A stretch of 64,000 nt of DNA from JAFLCM01 sp046154665 (GCA_046154665.1 JBJXFG010000102.1:62001-126000), one strand, 5' to 3'; positions 8,789-18,498 are shown, counted from the stretch's first letter. Numbers and translations are program-made. The notes: a model not told the origin generated them from the letters alone.

Positions 8789-10729
8789 TCAAGCCTCCTT
8801 CACCACGCCCTCTTCATACCCGCGCACCAGCGCATCCAGGTCAGCGATGCGCCGCCGGATCGACGCCCCGCGGTGCGAGTCGCCCATCGTCCGCGGCGAC
8901 GGGTACTCGCGGATCGTCGTCATCTTCGGCACGATGTCGGCGCCCGTCGAGATCACCTCATCAACGCTCTCGAACTTGGAGTGCTCGGCGAGGTCGATCC
9001 GGTCCGGGGCCAGCACCAGCGTGTAGCCGCGGTCACCATAGGCCTCGGAGAAGGCCCCGTCGATGGTGACGGCGTTTCCCCCGCGTTTCACAGGCTTTTC
9101 GCCCTTTTCCACCTTGACTGGCACATGCCCGTTGACGATGAGCACCTGGTCGCCCATGCCGAAGAGCCTCCCGATGCGGCGCGTGAACTCGGCGTCGTGG
9201 ATCAGCTCGAAGTACGGGTTCTTCTTCTCCTCGCGCGCGGCCTTGTCGGCGACGAAGTGGCTCTCGAAGGTCGCCAGCTTGTCCTTGCCGAACAAGGGGC
9301 TCCGCGGGCTGCCCCACAGGTACCAGAGCCAATCGGCGTCGCTGTCTCGCCCCTCGGCACCCTTGCGGAACGCGCGGCGCACCACCGTCGCCAGCGCGTC
9401 CATCAGTTCTCGACCGCTGCGCTTCACCCCCTCGACTTCGAGCTCCAGCGGCGTGCCGTGCTCGTCGACGGGCACACACGCGTGGAAGATGAGCACATCG
9501 TCGCGCGACGTCCACATCCCGCCGTGCTTGACGACCCAGCTCATGTGCTCCCACAGCTTCTGGCTGGAGGTGAACGAGGCGCGGACGCGGTCCATGCACT
9601 CGCGTTCCTGGGCCGAATACTCGTACGGATTCGCCGGGTCAATCGTGGGCAGACGGCGATCGAGCAAGGGATGGACGACGCCGTCGATCGTCACCGTGCC
9701 CGCGTCGTGGTCGATGCGGTGCAGCAGGCGGCGGTGATCAAGGCCCCACTCGGGGTGGCGTTCGATGATCTTCCCCTCGGCCTTGAACTGCATGATCGCG
9801 ATGGCCTTCTGCATCCGCGCCACCGTCAGCGCGTCGCGCCACCCGTCGCCCTTGGGCTTGAAATGCTCGCACGGATCGTCGCCGTAACAGTCGCGGACGA
9901 GTTTTTCGAGCGGCGTGGTCATCAGGCCATAGCCCTCTTCGAGCTGGGCCGCGCGCCGGTAGCGGGCGCTGAAGCGCAGGGCCGTGAGCAGGCTGGCGTC
10001 CTCGCCCAGGCACGCGCCCATCCAGATGGTGTCGTGGTTGCCCCACAGCAGCGAGACGTTGGGCTGCACCATCAGATAGTCGATGACCTTGTCGATGCGC
10101 GGCCCGCGGTCGCCCAGGTCGCCCGCCACGATGATCTCGGCCACCGAGAGGTTGCGGATCAGCCGCGAGGCGGCGCGCACGGCGAGCCAGTCGCGGTTGT
10201 GGGCGGCCAGGCCGTCGACGATCGCCGCGAGATACTTGCGGCCGCGACCCGAGCCCGGCTCGCCCCACAGTTCGAGGAACAACTCGCGGAACTCGGCCGG
10301 CATGAGCTCGCGCACCTCGATGCGCCGGTAGCCCCGCGCCAGCGCCCGCACGATCTCGAACTGCATCTCGAGCGTCCGCAGCACCCATGCGCGGCGTTCC
10401 CCCGAGGCCTCGAGCATCGCCCGCTTCTTGGCGATCAGCTCGCGCGGGTAGTACAGCGTGGCGAGGAACTCCTGCAGCAACTCGCCCCCCAGCCGCGCCC
10501 GGAACAGCTCGTCCACCAACGGACGCAGCGAGCCCGAAGCGTTGTTGATGACGTGCCGGAGTTTGGCGTGCTCGCCGTGGACATCCGAGATGACATGGAT
10601 CGTGCCCATCGGCAGGCCAAGCATGGCCCGGAGGCCCGCAGCCTCGGCGACGGCGGCGTCCGCCGAGGGGTACTGGCGGGCCAGCGCGCGGAGCAGGGCC
10701 AGTTGGTCGTCACTGAAGCGATCGGGCAT
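8789..10729 (-). CDS. fbp: Fructose-1,6-bisphosphatase, class 3
   Basis: The 646-residue protein carries the metallophosphatase motifs of class 3 FBPase: ISDVHGE at about residue 47, GDLGDRGPRIDKVIDYLM, LLWGNHDTIWMG and NGHVPVK towards the end. It dephosphorylates fructose-1,6-bisphosphate in gluconeogenesis. The start at 10729 (MPDRFSDDQLALL) has AGGAG six bases upstream; the longer frame to 10939 lacks coding character. The length fits the family (about 640-670). It is monocistronic and faces the divergent dockerin gene at 10927. Confidence 0.93.
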   Translation of the reverse strand: MPDRFSDDQLALLRALARQYPSADAAVAEAAGLRAMLGLPMGTIHVISDVHGEHAKLRHVINNASGSLRPLVDELFRARLGGELLQEFLATLYYPRELIAKKRAMLEASGERRAWVLRTLEMQFEIVRALARGYRRIEVRELMPAEFRELFLELWGEPGSGRGRKYLAAIVDGLAAHNRDWLAVRAASRLIRNLSVAEIIVAGDLGDRGPRIDKVIDYLMVQPNVSLLWGNHDTIWMGACLGEDASLLTALRFSARYRRAAQLEEGYGLMTTPLEKLVRDCYGDDPCEHFKPKGDGWRDALTVARMQKAIAIMQFKAEGKIIERHPEWGLDHRRLLHRIDHDAGTVTIDGVVHPLLDRRLPTIDPANPYEYSAQERECMDRVRASFTSSQKLWEHMSWVVKHGGMWTSRDDVLIFHACVPVDEHGTPLELEVEGVKRSGRELMDALATVVRRAFRKGAEGRDSDADWLWYLWGSPRSPLFGKDKLATFESHFVADKAAREEKKNPYFELIHDAEFTRRIGRLFGMGDQVLIVNGHVPVKVEKGEKPVKRGGNAVTIDGAFSEAYGDRGYTLVLAPDRIDLAEHSKFESVDEVISTGADIVPKMTTIREYPSPRTMGDSHRGASIRRRIADLDALVRGYEEGVVKEA

Positions 10730-10926
10730 GCGGGGCTCCTGGATGGTCGGTTGTCCATCATCCATTATGAAGTTATCACGCGGCGGGCGGTTCGTCCCGA
10801 AAATCGGCGGCACCTCTCCCCGGAATTCCCAACATAGCGCTTGGTGCCGACGGGCGTTCCCGTTAGGCTCGGGCCGAGCCCGCGCCGCTTCGGTGCGGGC
10901 GGGCCGACTCGTGTAGGAGATGAGTG

Positions 10927-12480
10927 ATGTTGATGCCACGCACGCTGCGTTGGGTCTTGACAGTCGGGGTCGTCGTCGCGCTGACCGGGTCGGCGCTCGC
11001 CACGCCCCCGGCGTACGTCGTCGGCCAGAACTTCAAGGGCAGCACCTACCTCACCGACACCACCCTCAATCCACCGGACACCATGGGTGCCGTTGGGCCC
11101 AACCACTTCGTCGAGCTCATCAACAGTCGCTACAGCGTCTACCGCAAGAGCGACGGCGTCCGGGTGCAGACCTCGACGCTCGACCAGTTCTTCATCAACT
11201 CTGGCATCACGATTTCGGGCTCGTTCTCGTTTGACCCTCGGGTGATCTACGACAAGCCCTCGGGCCGCTGGTTCGGGCTGGCGGTCGACGCGCCGCGGGC
11301 CGCCAACTCGTTCCTGCTCGCCGTCTCGAACACCAGCGATCCGACGCAGGGCTGGCAGGCGTTCAAGATTGACTCCGACACCGACAACGTGCAGTGGGCC
11401 GACTTCCCGACCCTCGGCGTCAGCGCCGACAGCGTGATGTTCAGCGCCAACATGTTCGCCATTTCGAGCGGCCCGTTCTTCGTCCACATCGGCAGCGTGC
11501 CCAAGGCGAGCCTGCTCGCGGGCAACATCGCCGGCGTGCAACTGTTCGAAGACATCAGCTCGAGCACGTCGGGCTTCGCCGTGCAGCCGGTGACCAGCGT
11601 GGACGGGGCGGTCGCCCGACCGCTGCTTTCGTCGTTCAATTCGAGCAGCCTGAAGCGCACGCTGTTCACCGGCGCGCCGGGCGCGCTGTCACTGGATTTC
11701 TCGACGCCGCCCGAGGGCGTGCCGATCGGCAACAGCCCGCCGCTGGCCGATCAGCCCGGCCCGCGCCAGAACTTTGCGACCATCGACAACCGCTTCACCG
11801 GCTCGGTGGTGCAGATCGGCGGCACATCGTGGGCGGTGCGGTGCGTGTCGGTGCCATCGACAGCCGGGCCATCGAACGCGGGCGTTCAGTGGTTCCGCTT
11901 GGACGCCGCGACGGGCGCGTTGCTGGAGTTCGGCTTGATCGCCGACAACGAGGGGACGACGGACTTCATGTTCCCCTCGATCGCCGCCAACACCAGCGGC
12001 GATGTGGTCATCGGCTACTCGTCGTCGAACGACGAAACGCGCTTCAACAGCTCGTTCGCCAGCGTCGGCCGCTTCGACGGCGTGAGCACCGAGTTCAACC
12101 CGCCGCAACTCCTCCGCGCCGGCGTCTCAGATTTCGTCCGCCTCGACGGCTCGGGCCGCAACCGCTGGGGCGACTACAGCGCCACCACGCTCGACCCCGA
12201 AGACCCGCGCCGCTTCTGGACCATCCAGGAGTTCGTCTCGGCCACCGACATCTACTCGACGCAGATCACCGAGATCATCGTCACGCCCGCCTGCCAGGGC
12301 GACGTCGACGGCAACGGCACCGTCGACACCGCCGACCTGGTGCTGGTGCTCGGCATCTTCGGCCTGTGCCCAACAAACAGCGGCTGGCTGCCGCGGGCCG
12401 ACCTCGACGCCGCCGACCCGTGCATCAACACGTCGGATTTGGTTGTTCTGCTGGGGTTCTTCGGGAATGCGTGTCCGTGA
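10927..12480 (+). CDS. Secreted protein with C-terminal dockerin-like repeat pair
   Basis: A signal peptide (LRWVLTVGVVVALTGSALA) is followed by about 420 residues without a family I can name; PPDTMGAVGPNHFVELINS near the N-terminus hints at a beta-propeller-like fold. The C-terminus has two calcium-binding loops, GDVDGNGTVDTADL and a degenerate RADLDAADPCINTSDL, ending in LLGFFGNACP. A Cys precedes the first loop (CQGDVDG) and another sits next to last, so a disulphide may bracket the module. GGAG lies 7 bases before the ATG at 10927; 10924 (GTG) and 10933 (ATG) are alternatives. Confidence 0.78.
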   Translation: MLMPRTLRWVLTVGVVVALTGSALATPPAYVVGQNFKGSTYLTDTTLNPPDTMGAVGPNHFVELINSRYSVYRKSDGVRVQTSTLDQFFINSGITISGSFSFDPRVIYDKPSGRWFGLAVDAPRAANSFLLAVSNTSDPTQGWQAFKIDSDTDNVQWADFPTLGVSADSVMFSANMFAISSGPFFVHIGSVPKASLLAGNIAGVQLFEDISSSTSGFAVQPVTSVDGAVARPLLSSFNSSSLKRTLFTGAPGALSLDFSTPPEGVPIGNSPPLADQPGPRQNFATIDNRFTGSVVQIGGTSWAVRCVSVPSTAGPSNAGVQWFRLDAATGALLEFGLIADNEGTTDFMFPSIAANTSGDVVIGYSSSNDETRFNSSFASVGRFDGVSTEFNPPQLLRAGVSDFVRLDGSGRNRWGDYSATTLDPEDPRRFWTIQEFVSATDIYSTQITEIIVTPACQGDVDGNGTVDTADLVLVLGIFGLCPTNSGWLPRADLDAADPCINTSDLVVLLGFFGNACP

Positions 12481-12496
12481 AACGGAAGGGGCGTGT

Positions 12497-12526
12497 GCCA
12501 CCGACTTCCGTCCTCGGAAGTCGGTG
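12497..12526. repeat. Palindrome, family C (CACCGACTTCC hairpin)
   Basis: Perfect 11 bp arms CACCGACTTCC / GGAAGTCGGTG with a 6-base loop lie between convergent genes, so this may also end transcription. Related copies are at 41997-42028 and about 43301-43395. Confidence 0.65.
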
Positions 12527-12601
12527 CTCCGATGCCGTCGCAGGACAACACGATGACCCTCACCGACTCGCCCAACGCGGCGACTCGTTGGCACAACCTA
12601 T

Positions 12602-13135
12602 TCACGGCAACGCCGCGGGCACCGCCGCTGAGTCGCTCAGCATGATCTGCCAGAACCCGACATCGTGCCAAGCCCCAAACTTCCACCCGGCGTCCTTCAC
12701 CACGCCGACCGCCCGGAACCCAACCCGCTCGTGCAGACGCACCGAAGCTTCGTTCGGCAGCGTGATCCCCGCGACAACCGATCGAAACCCGCGCGTTCGT
12801 AGTTCATCGAGCAGCGCCCGATACAGCGCCGTCCCGACACCACGCGCCTGGACACGCGGCTCGATGTAAATGCCCGTCTCCGGCGTCCACGAGTACGCCG
12901 CCCGATCACGCCACACCCCGGCCTTGGCGTACCCGGCGAACACGCCGCCAACCTCGGCGATCAGAAACGGATACCGCGCCCGCGACCGCTCCCACACCCC
13001 ACGCAGTTCATCCGCCGAAACCGGGTCGGTGCCGAAGTGGATGCTCGTGTGAACGATGTAGTGGTTCGTGAGCGCGGCGACCGCGTCAAAGTCGCGCGCT
13101 TCCGCCGATCGGATGCTGGTCATTCCGGCATTCAT
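12602..13135 (-). CDS. GNAT N-acetyltransferase, phosphinothricin/MnaT type
   Basis: The 177-residue protein matches the GNAT fold. The acetyl-CoA loop is RVQARGVGTALYRALL, and the family-specific end reads LPNEASVRLHERVGFRAVG followed by WKFGAWHDVGFWQ, as in phosphinothricin and L-amino-acid N-acyltransferases. It probably acetylates the amino group of an amino acid or analogue in the cytoplasm; the substrate is not deducible. M1 or M5 could be the start. It is the last chromosomal gene before the island. Confidence 0.85.
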   Translation of the reverse strand: MNAGMTSIRSAEARDFDAVAALTNHYIVHTSIHFGTDPVSADELRGVWERSRARYPFLIAEVGGVFAGYAKAGVWRDRAAYSWTPETGIYIEPRVQARGVGTALYRALLDELRTRGFRSVVAGITLPNEASVRLHERVGFRAVGVVKDAGWKFGAWHDVGFWQIMLSDSAAVPAALP

Positions 13136-13255
13136 GGGTCTCGGGCCGTTTCAAGCGGGACCCGCCTCCGCACCGAGGCGATCGTCAAGGGCACATCCTA
13201 TCGCCGGCGACCGCCGAACCGAAGCACTCCGAAACTGCCGGGCCCCTCAGCACCT

Positions 13256-13291
13256 CCAAAAACAAAGCCGACGCTCAGTCCGAGCGTCGGC
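13256..13291 (-). terminator. Terminator, probably the original terminator of tRNA-Glu
   Basis: On the minus strand a perfect 10 bp stem (GCCGACGCTC / GAGCGTCGGC, 5-base loop) is followed by TTTGTTTTT. It lies 10 bases outside the distal attachment repeat at 13302. If the island is removed in silico by joining the two repeats, this hairpin falls directly behind the 3-prime end of tRNA-Glu. It therefore looks like the tRNA's own terminator, displaced by 8.3 kb. Confidence 0.8.
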
Positions 13292-13301
13292 AGCGGGAGA
13301 A

Positions 13302-13324
13302 AATGACCCCATGGGGGTCCGAAC
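13302..13324. repeat. Distal attachment site (att copy)
   Basis: Fifteen bases are identical to the 3-prime end of tRNA-Glu and 21 of 23 match. Differences are A-to-G and T-to-C just beyond the core. It marks the left boundary of the island. Confidence 0.85.
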
Positions 13325-13605
13325 AATCGCGGGTTTCGTCGGGAAACGTAGCGAATCCGGAATCGGGCGGCGCAGAAACGCGCTCACCGGGGTGCGAAAC
13401 TGCTCGGAACGCCTCTGACGCGCCCGCCAGCCCGCCCGACCAATCGAGCATCCCGCTCACGGAATCACCGGCCGCGCTAATCGATCCCGCCAAAGCCCCG
13501 ACGCTGCCCCCAGACGCCGACCTTGCGGCGGTGGCGTCCGCGTGGCCCCTTCTGCCTCCCGCCGTACGGGCGGGCATCGTGGCGATGGTAAGGGCGAGCG
13601 TTTAG
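13303..13605 (+). pseudogene. Detached C-terminal tail of the island recombinase
   Basis: This 100-codon frame starts inside the distal attachment core, reading MTPWGSEQ in exactly the frame in which the recombinase at 20315-21637 reads MTPWGFEP across its own core. In a circularised element the two would join, giving a recombinase of about 528 residues that ends with this tail (closing LLPPAVRAGIVAMVRASV, stop TAG). In the integrated state the fragment has no evident start signal of its own and is probably silent. The joining is inferred from frame and repeat identity, not observed. Confidence 0.65.
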
Positions 13606-13717
13606 ATATCCGATCCACCCGTTCACGTCTGCCAACGCTCAGGTTTAGTGAGAATGCCGCATTGTGCTCACCGGCACGCGGATAAAGCACATCGCTTCGG
13701 CCTTCCCATCGTCCGAT

Positions 13718-16411
13718 TTACTGTCCTACGGCCTTTAGCCTTTCAGTGATTACCGACTTCATGGAGGACAGCAGCGACCAGACGAAGAGGCACCGCCCGC
13801 CCGACCGCGCCTCATACAAGTCACCGAGAGCCTTCTTCTCTAGTTCCTCGGGGTTCTCGGCACGGTCTTGCCCCTTGTGCTCGATCACGGCGTATCTACC
13901 GTCTCTGAGCAAGGCGACGTAGTCGGGATAGAACTTTCCGTGGGCTTTCGGTAGCCAGAACGAGTGCTCGATCCGCTCCAGGTTGCGAACCCAGGTTTGC
14001 ACGTTCGGGTGAGCGTCGATCAGTTGTGCGCACACTGCTTCTTCGTCGTTCATCTCGCCCGGAACTGGGAAGTAGTGCTTCTCATACTTTTTCGAGCCGA
14101 GGTACGGACGAAGCGCCGGATACACGCCAAGTGCGCGGGAGAAACTGAACGCCGCCGCCGGGGTCGGGCTTGAGGGCACCACCGCAAGCCCCGTGATCGT
14201 CTCTTGGTACTGGCGGCGCTCCCGATCAAGCCGGAACCCATCAATCCGCCGAGACATCGCGGAGGCGAGCCGCCATCTCGCCGGGACAAGCGACTCCACC
14301 TTCAGCCCCCGCCGCTCAGTGATGTAGGCGAGCGCGCGGTCGATGAACTCCGACTTGTCGGGCTGCGTAACCCGAACATCAAACACCTCCCGATCCAGCC
14401 ACGCCGCCAGTTCATCGAGCGTCTTCGGCCCCCCGGCGTCTTGCCACAGCACCGATTCGCGCAGTTCACCTTCGTACCGATCGCGCCAGCGCCCCTCCTC
14501 GTCCACGTCGAGATTGGTCGTCGAAACCAGCGCGGGAAGCGGCTCAAACTCCCCAGCGTCGAACTCGGCCTTGCAGTCCGCAAGCGCCCACGGCGTCTCG
14601 GTGTGCTGGGCCTCGAACAGCGTGTAACCGCCCTCTGCGTGCGGGTCCGGGATCGACAGCCCCGGCACGTCCATCCGTACGCCCATTGCGGCGGGCGAAG
14701 CGTCCTCACCCCATGTCAGCCGACGCAACCGCTCTCCCGCCGTCGGGTCGGCATTGACGTTCAACACTTCCCCGATCTTCGCAGCGTCTTCTTTTGTCAA
14801 CGCCCCGCCCGACCACATCACCATCGAGCCGACGCCGTCTGCCGAAGGCGTAACGCTTAGTGATTCACGGAGTGGCTTGGGCAACGCCTTCAACGCCGCC
14901 GCATCGGGCACCGATTCAACCCTAAGCGCAACCGACTCGCTCCACAAACCCGGCCCCCGCTCGCCCCGTACGCTCCGCGTTGACGAATCAGGCACCACCA
15001 TCCCCTCGGCCTCGTCTCGCCCAAACCCCGCCTGAACAAGCGCATCCTGAAGATTGCGGCTCGCCTGCCCGAAGTCTCCGCTTGAGGTATAGCAATACGC
15101 CTGATTCAACAACGCCGCCCCACGCCGCTTGGCGTAGGGCATCCGCAGAATTCGACCGAGAATCTGCTCTACGGCCGTGGACGCCGACACCGTGGATACC
15201 GTGCACAGCACATAGGCGAATGGGCAATCCCACCCCTCGCTCAGAGCTTTCACAGTCACGACATAGCTCACCTTGCACGAAGCGGAAAGCACATCGTTGG
15301 GAAGCTCTCTTTCATCGTTCGCATGGACAACCACTTCGTCCGCAGGCACCTTTTCCTCCTGGATCAGGTACTCCCGAAGCACGTCCACCGTCACCGTCTT
15401 GCGGTCCTCATACTGGCTCTCGGCCTGAAGCAACACGAGCGGACGGATGTACTCCGCCCCCGCCTCATGCTCCGCCTTCGCCACCCGTTCAAGTTCTTTC
15501 CGCTTGGCCACAGCGAGGCGTACAGCGTCGCGCCACTGTTCCGTCTCTTTGAGTACCACCGGGGCCTTGATCATGTCCTCGGCCTTCAAGTCCGCCGCCG
15601 TTGCTTCCACCAGCACGTTCGCGGGCACCTTTTCCTTGCCCTCACCGTAGGGTGTGGCGGTGAACTCGATGATCGCCGCCGGATTGAACCGTTTCAGCGT
15701 GTCAAACGAGAGCTTCGTCCTGAAATGATGCGCCTCATCGGCGATCACAATCGGACGCCGCGCCCTCAGCACGTTCGCCAGCGAATACACCGGCTCGCCT
15801 GCTGGCCCCTTCTCCAACCGACGCAGTACCTCCGCCGGGACGCCGTCAAAGTGGTGCATCAGCGCCCCGTTGTCGGGCTGATACACCTTCCGCCCGTCTT
15901 TCGCCTCAACGCGCCACGCCTGAATCGTCGAGACAATCACCGCCGTGGAACTGTCCAGCACTGCCCGAGAGACGTAGAGCGCTTCCTCAAGTGAGAGCAC
16001 CTCGACCTGTCCGCCCACCGCCTCGGCCAGCGCCTTCCGCACCGGGTGAGAGCGATCGCGCAACTGCGCCACCGTCTGATCGATGATCTTCTCGCTCGGG
16101 GCCATCCACAGCACCACCGCGCGGTCGGCGTTCAAGTACCGCCGGATCGTGAGCCCCACCGCGTGCGCCGCCATCAGCGTCTTCCCGCCACCCGTCGGCA
16201 CCCGTACACACACATACGGGAACTCCGCACTCTCACGCCAACCCTTGACCGCTTGGTAGACCCCGCGCGGCTTGCGCTCATGCCCAAAGCGATTGAACAC
16301 CGACTCCGCCCCGCCCTTCCCGGCGGCGGCGCGAGCCTCCTTCAAAAACTCCCCCAGCGCCTCAAGGCACTCATGCTGGTACGTCTTCAGGTTGAACGCG
16401 CTGGCGCTCAT
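13718..16411 (-). CDS. res: Type III restriction endonuclease subunit R (helicase-nuclease)
   Basis: The 897-residue protein has a superfamily 2 helicase core with Walker A PTGGGKT (about 72-78), DEAH box IADEAHHF (225-228) and a TAT motif (EFTATPYG), and ends with a PD-(D/E)xK-type nuclease motif, YPDYVALLRDGRYAVIEHKG. Type III enzymes translocate or diffuse along DNA and cut near head-to-head unmethylated sites, in complex with Mod. It starts 3 bases after the mod stop, so the two form an operon. It belongs to the island and ends in TAA. Confidence 0.92.
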   Translation of the reverse strand: MSASAFNLKTYQHECLEALGEFLKEARAAAGKGGAESVFNRFGHERKPRGVYQAVKGWRESAEFPYVCVRVPTGGGKTLMAAHAVGLTIRRYLNADRAVVLWMAPSEKIIDQTVAQLRDRSHPVRKALAEAVGGQVEVLSLEEALYVSRAVLDSSTAVIVSTIQAWRVEAKDGRKVYQPDNGALMHHFDGVPAEVLRRLEKGPAGEPVYSLANVLRARRPIVIADEAHHFRTKLSFDTLKRFNPAAIIEFTATPYGEGKEKVPANVLVEATAADLKAEDMIKAPVVLKETEQWRDAVRLAVAKRKELERVAKAEHEAGAEYIRPLVLLQAESQYEDRKTVTVDVLREYLIQEEKVPADEVVVHANDERELPNDVLSASCKVSYVVTVKALSEGWDCPFAYVLCTVSTVSASTAVEQILGRILRMPYAKRRGAALLNQAYCYTSSGDFGQASRNLQDALVQAGFGRDEAEGMVVPDSSTRSVRGERGPGLWSESVALRVESVPDAAALKALPKPLRESLSVTPSADGVGSMVMWSGGALTKEDAAKIGEVLNVNADPTAGERLRRLTWGEDASPAAMGVRMDVPGLSIPDPHAEGGYTLFEAQHTETPWALADCKAEFDAGEFEPLPALVSTTNLDVDEEGRWRDRYEGELRESVLWQDAGGPKTLDELAAWLDREVFDVRVTQPDKSEFIDRALAYITERRGLKVESLVPARWRLASAMSRRIDGFRLDRERRQYQETITGLAVVPSSPTPAAAFSFSRALGVYPALRPYLGSKKYEKHYFPVPGEMNDEEAVCAQLIDAHPNVQTWVRNLERIEHSFWLPKAHGKFYPDYVALLRDGRYAVIEHKGQDRAENPEELEKKALGDLYEARSGGRCLFVWSLLSSMKSVITERLKAVGQ

Positions 16412-16414
16412 CGC

Positions 16415-18076
16415 TCAACCCACCTCCACCTGGTACGGGATTTGTTTGAACACCATGTTCATCGCCTTGAGCGTCGATGGGGCCAGTCGGCACGCTTCGC
16501 CGAATACCACACGCGGCATCCCCTTGCCCTTCGGGTGCTCGGGTAGAGACGCCAGGACGTCGCGCGTCAGCACGTTTCCGCCGTCGGGCGTCTTGTCGCC
16601 CAGCACCCCGTTGTACAGCAGGTAGTACGCCGTTTCGCGGAACGTCCCGATCAGAGGCGAGCGCTTCCCGTTGATCTTCTTCCCGCTCGGCAAGGGCTCG
16701 CCCGTCTGGGTAAAGAAAATGTGCGCGGCGAGCTGCGCGAACGTCACCTTGTCCGCCCCGGTGCGGAAGCGACCGTATTCATCGAACAGCGTGGGCCCGA
16801 GCGTGACGTAGCGGAAGCCCCCGCCGAGGCCCTCGACTCTGGGCTTCTTGGTGTCCCCGCCGGGGTGATAGCCCTCGGCGGCTTTGGTGAGCCGCTGGGC
16901 GGTGATGTTGCGGGCGATGTGCTCGTCCATCTCGACAAGGATGAAGCGCCGGCTCCCGCCGTCGGCCTTGTTCATCGCCAGCACCGCGTGGCCGGTCGTG
17001 CCGCTGCCGGCGAAGGAGTCCATGATGAGGGAGTCCTTGTCGGCCCCAATCGTGATTATTCTCTCTAGCAATTGTGCGGGTTTCGGTGTGATAAATACGT
17101 CGTCGGAATCGCCGTCGGAGATGATCGATACGACTTGCTTCTTTGCGTCTTGAGTGTGTCCAGCCTCTGTATAGGACCAAATTGTCATTGGGACGATGCC
17201 TTGTTTCACTTCCGAAAGAAATATCTTGGGAGCGGGCACGCTGTCCCTGTTCTTGCCCCACCAGATCCGACCATCTTTGTCAAGCTCCTTCAGCTTTTCT
17301 TCTGAAACGCGCCAGTATGACCCTTTGGGCGGGCCCGGAATCACACGACCCGAAGGTGTGATGATGGCATAGGTGCCTTTGCTGTAGTAATTTCGTGCTG
17401 CGAGATTGTTCGGTCGCCATAGGCCTCGTGGATCATTGTCATAGTTCTTATACATCTTGTCTTGCTTATCAGTGCGTGGCATGAGGTTTGGACCCCAAAT
17501 GTCAGCCTGTCTCGCATAAACAACTACATAGTCATGATCTTCGGAGAAATGCTTTGCGGATGCCTTTGGTGCATAGTTCTTCTGCCAAATCACTGTTGCC
17601 ACGAAGTTGTTGCGACCAAAAATCTCATCCATTAACGACCGAAGCGCATGCACTTCATTATCATCAATCGAAACAAAGATCACTCCATCCTCGCGCAGAA
17701 ACTGCTTCAGCAGTGCCAGCCGCGGGTACATCATGCACAGCCACTTGTCATGCCGCGACAGGTCCTCGGCCTCCTTGCCCACGGCCTTGCCCAGCCACTC
17801 CCGCATCTGCGGGCTGTTCACGTTGTCGTTGTAAACCCACCCTTCGTTCCCGGTGTTGTACGGCGGATCGATGTAAATGCACTTCACCTTTCCGCCGTAG
17901 TAGGGCAACAACGCCTTGAGCGCCAGGAGGTTGTCGCCCTGAACGACCAGATTCCCGGAAGCGAGCCCGTCGTCCGCGCCCACGGAAAGGGCAGGGTCGG
18001 CTTTGAGAAGGTGATAGGGCACCTTCGTGTGGTGCGTGACCACGGCCTCCTTGCCGATCCAGTTCAAAGTCGCCAT
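16415..18076 (-). CDS. mod: Type III DNA methyltransferase (Mod), beta-class adenine
   Basis: The protein has the catalytic motif DPPYNTG (about residues 70-76) before the AdoMet-binding motif SFAGSGTTG (about 354-362), the beta-class order used by Mod subunits that make N6-methyladenine. The start is placed at the ATG at 18076 (MATLNWIGKEAV); a TTG at 18124 would add 16 unlikely residues. The central part, coding from about 17700 down to 17045, is visibly richer in A+T than the flanks and corresponds to the target-recognition region. The gene precedes res and is divergent from the small-gene operon at 18519. Confidence 0.92.
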   Translation of the reverse strand: MATLNWIGKEAVVTHHTKVPYHLLKADPALSVGADDGLASGNLVVQGDNLLALKALLPYYGGKVKCIYIDPPYNTGNEGWVYNDNVNSPQMREWLGKAVGKEAEDLSRHDKWLCMMYPRLALLKQFLREDGVIFVSIDDNEVHALRSLMDEIFGRNNFVATVIWQKNYAPKASAKHFSEDHDYVVVYARQADIWGPNLMPRTDKQDKMYKNYDNDPRGLWRPNNLAARNYYSKGTYAIITPSGRVIPGPPKGSYWRVSEEKLKELDKDGRIWWGKNRDSVPAPKIFLSEVKQGIVPMTIWSYTEAGHTQDAKKQVVSIISDGDSDDVFITPKPAQLLERIITIGADKDSLIMDSFAGSGTTGHAVLAMNKADGGSRRFILVEMDEHIARNITAQRLTKAAEGYHPGGDTKKPRVEGLGGGFRYVTLGPTLFDEYGRFRTGADKVTFAQLAAHIFFTQTGEPLPSGKKINGKRSPLIGTFRETAYYLLYNGVLGDKTPDGGNVLTRDVLASLPEHPKGKGMPRVVFGEACRLAPSTLKAMNMVFKQIPYQVEVG

Positions 18077-18296
18077 CGGGGGTGAGGGTACCGAGAAGCG
18101 GCAGAGCCGTGCGGATTGACACAAGTTGATCGGGCGATGGGTCTAGTGACACTCCCACGCACGAAGCCCGGCAGAATCCCAAGTCTCCGTTGCCGACCAC
18201 CCCTTCGGTCTCCTCCCGGAAGCACCCGGCCAAGCGCGAATCGCCGCGCGTGAGGCCCAAGCGGTAGGGGTCCGACCGCGATACGGAAGATTTTTG

Positions 18297-18344
18297 GTAC
18301 CACCGCTGGTATTTTTGTTGACAGGCCACAATGGGCGGTGGTAC
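18297..18344. promoter_or_regulatory. Inverted repeat flanking the island promoter (operator candidate)
   Basis: Perfect 10 bp arms GTACCACCGC (18297-18306) and GCGGTGGTAC (18335-18344) bracket the -35 element, and the second arm overlaps the -10 element. This is a natural place for the XRE protein at 20050 or one of the small HTH proteins to bind, but the link is inferred. Confidence 0.55.
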
Positions 18345-18347
18345 AAT
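18318..18347 (+). promoter_or_regulatory. Sigma70-type promoter of the island plus-strand operon
   Basis: TTGACA (18318-18323) and TACAAT (18342-18347) are separated by 18 bases; transcription should begin near 18354. It is among the best consensus promoters in the window and drives the small-gene, XRE and recombinase series. Confidence 0.8.
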
Positions 18348-18453
18348 GTAGGTGTGAACATCTCTTCTACCAATCCGGGCTAGGGCGCTCGGGAGTCGAT
18401 CCCGCCGGGGATTTCCGAACCGAGCCGCCTTTCGCCGCGCGAGCGATTTCCTC

Positions 18454-18498
18454 GGGCGGTCCACAACAACGCTGGTGCGTTGTGTTCGTTGACCGCCC
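18454..18498 (+). promoter_or_regulatory. Leader hairpin before the first island gene
   Basis: Arms GGGCGGTC (18454-18461) and GACCGCCC (18491-18498) enclose an inner AACGC/GCGTT pair. The structure ends 20 bases before the ATG at 18519 and just before its ribosome site GGGAG, so it may influence translation. Confidence 0.45.
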
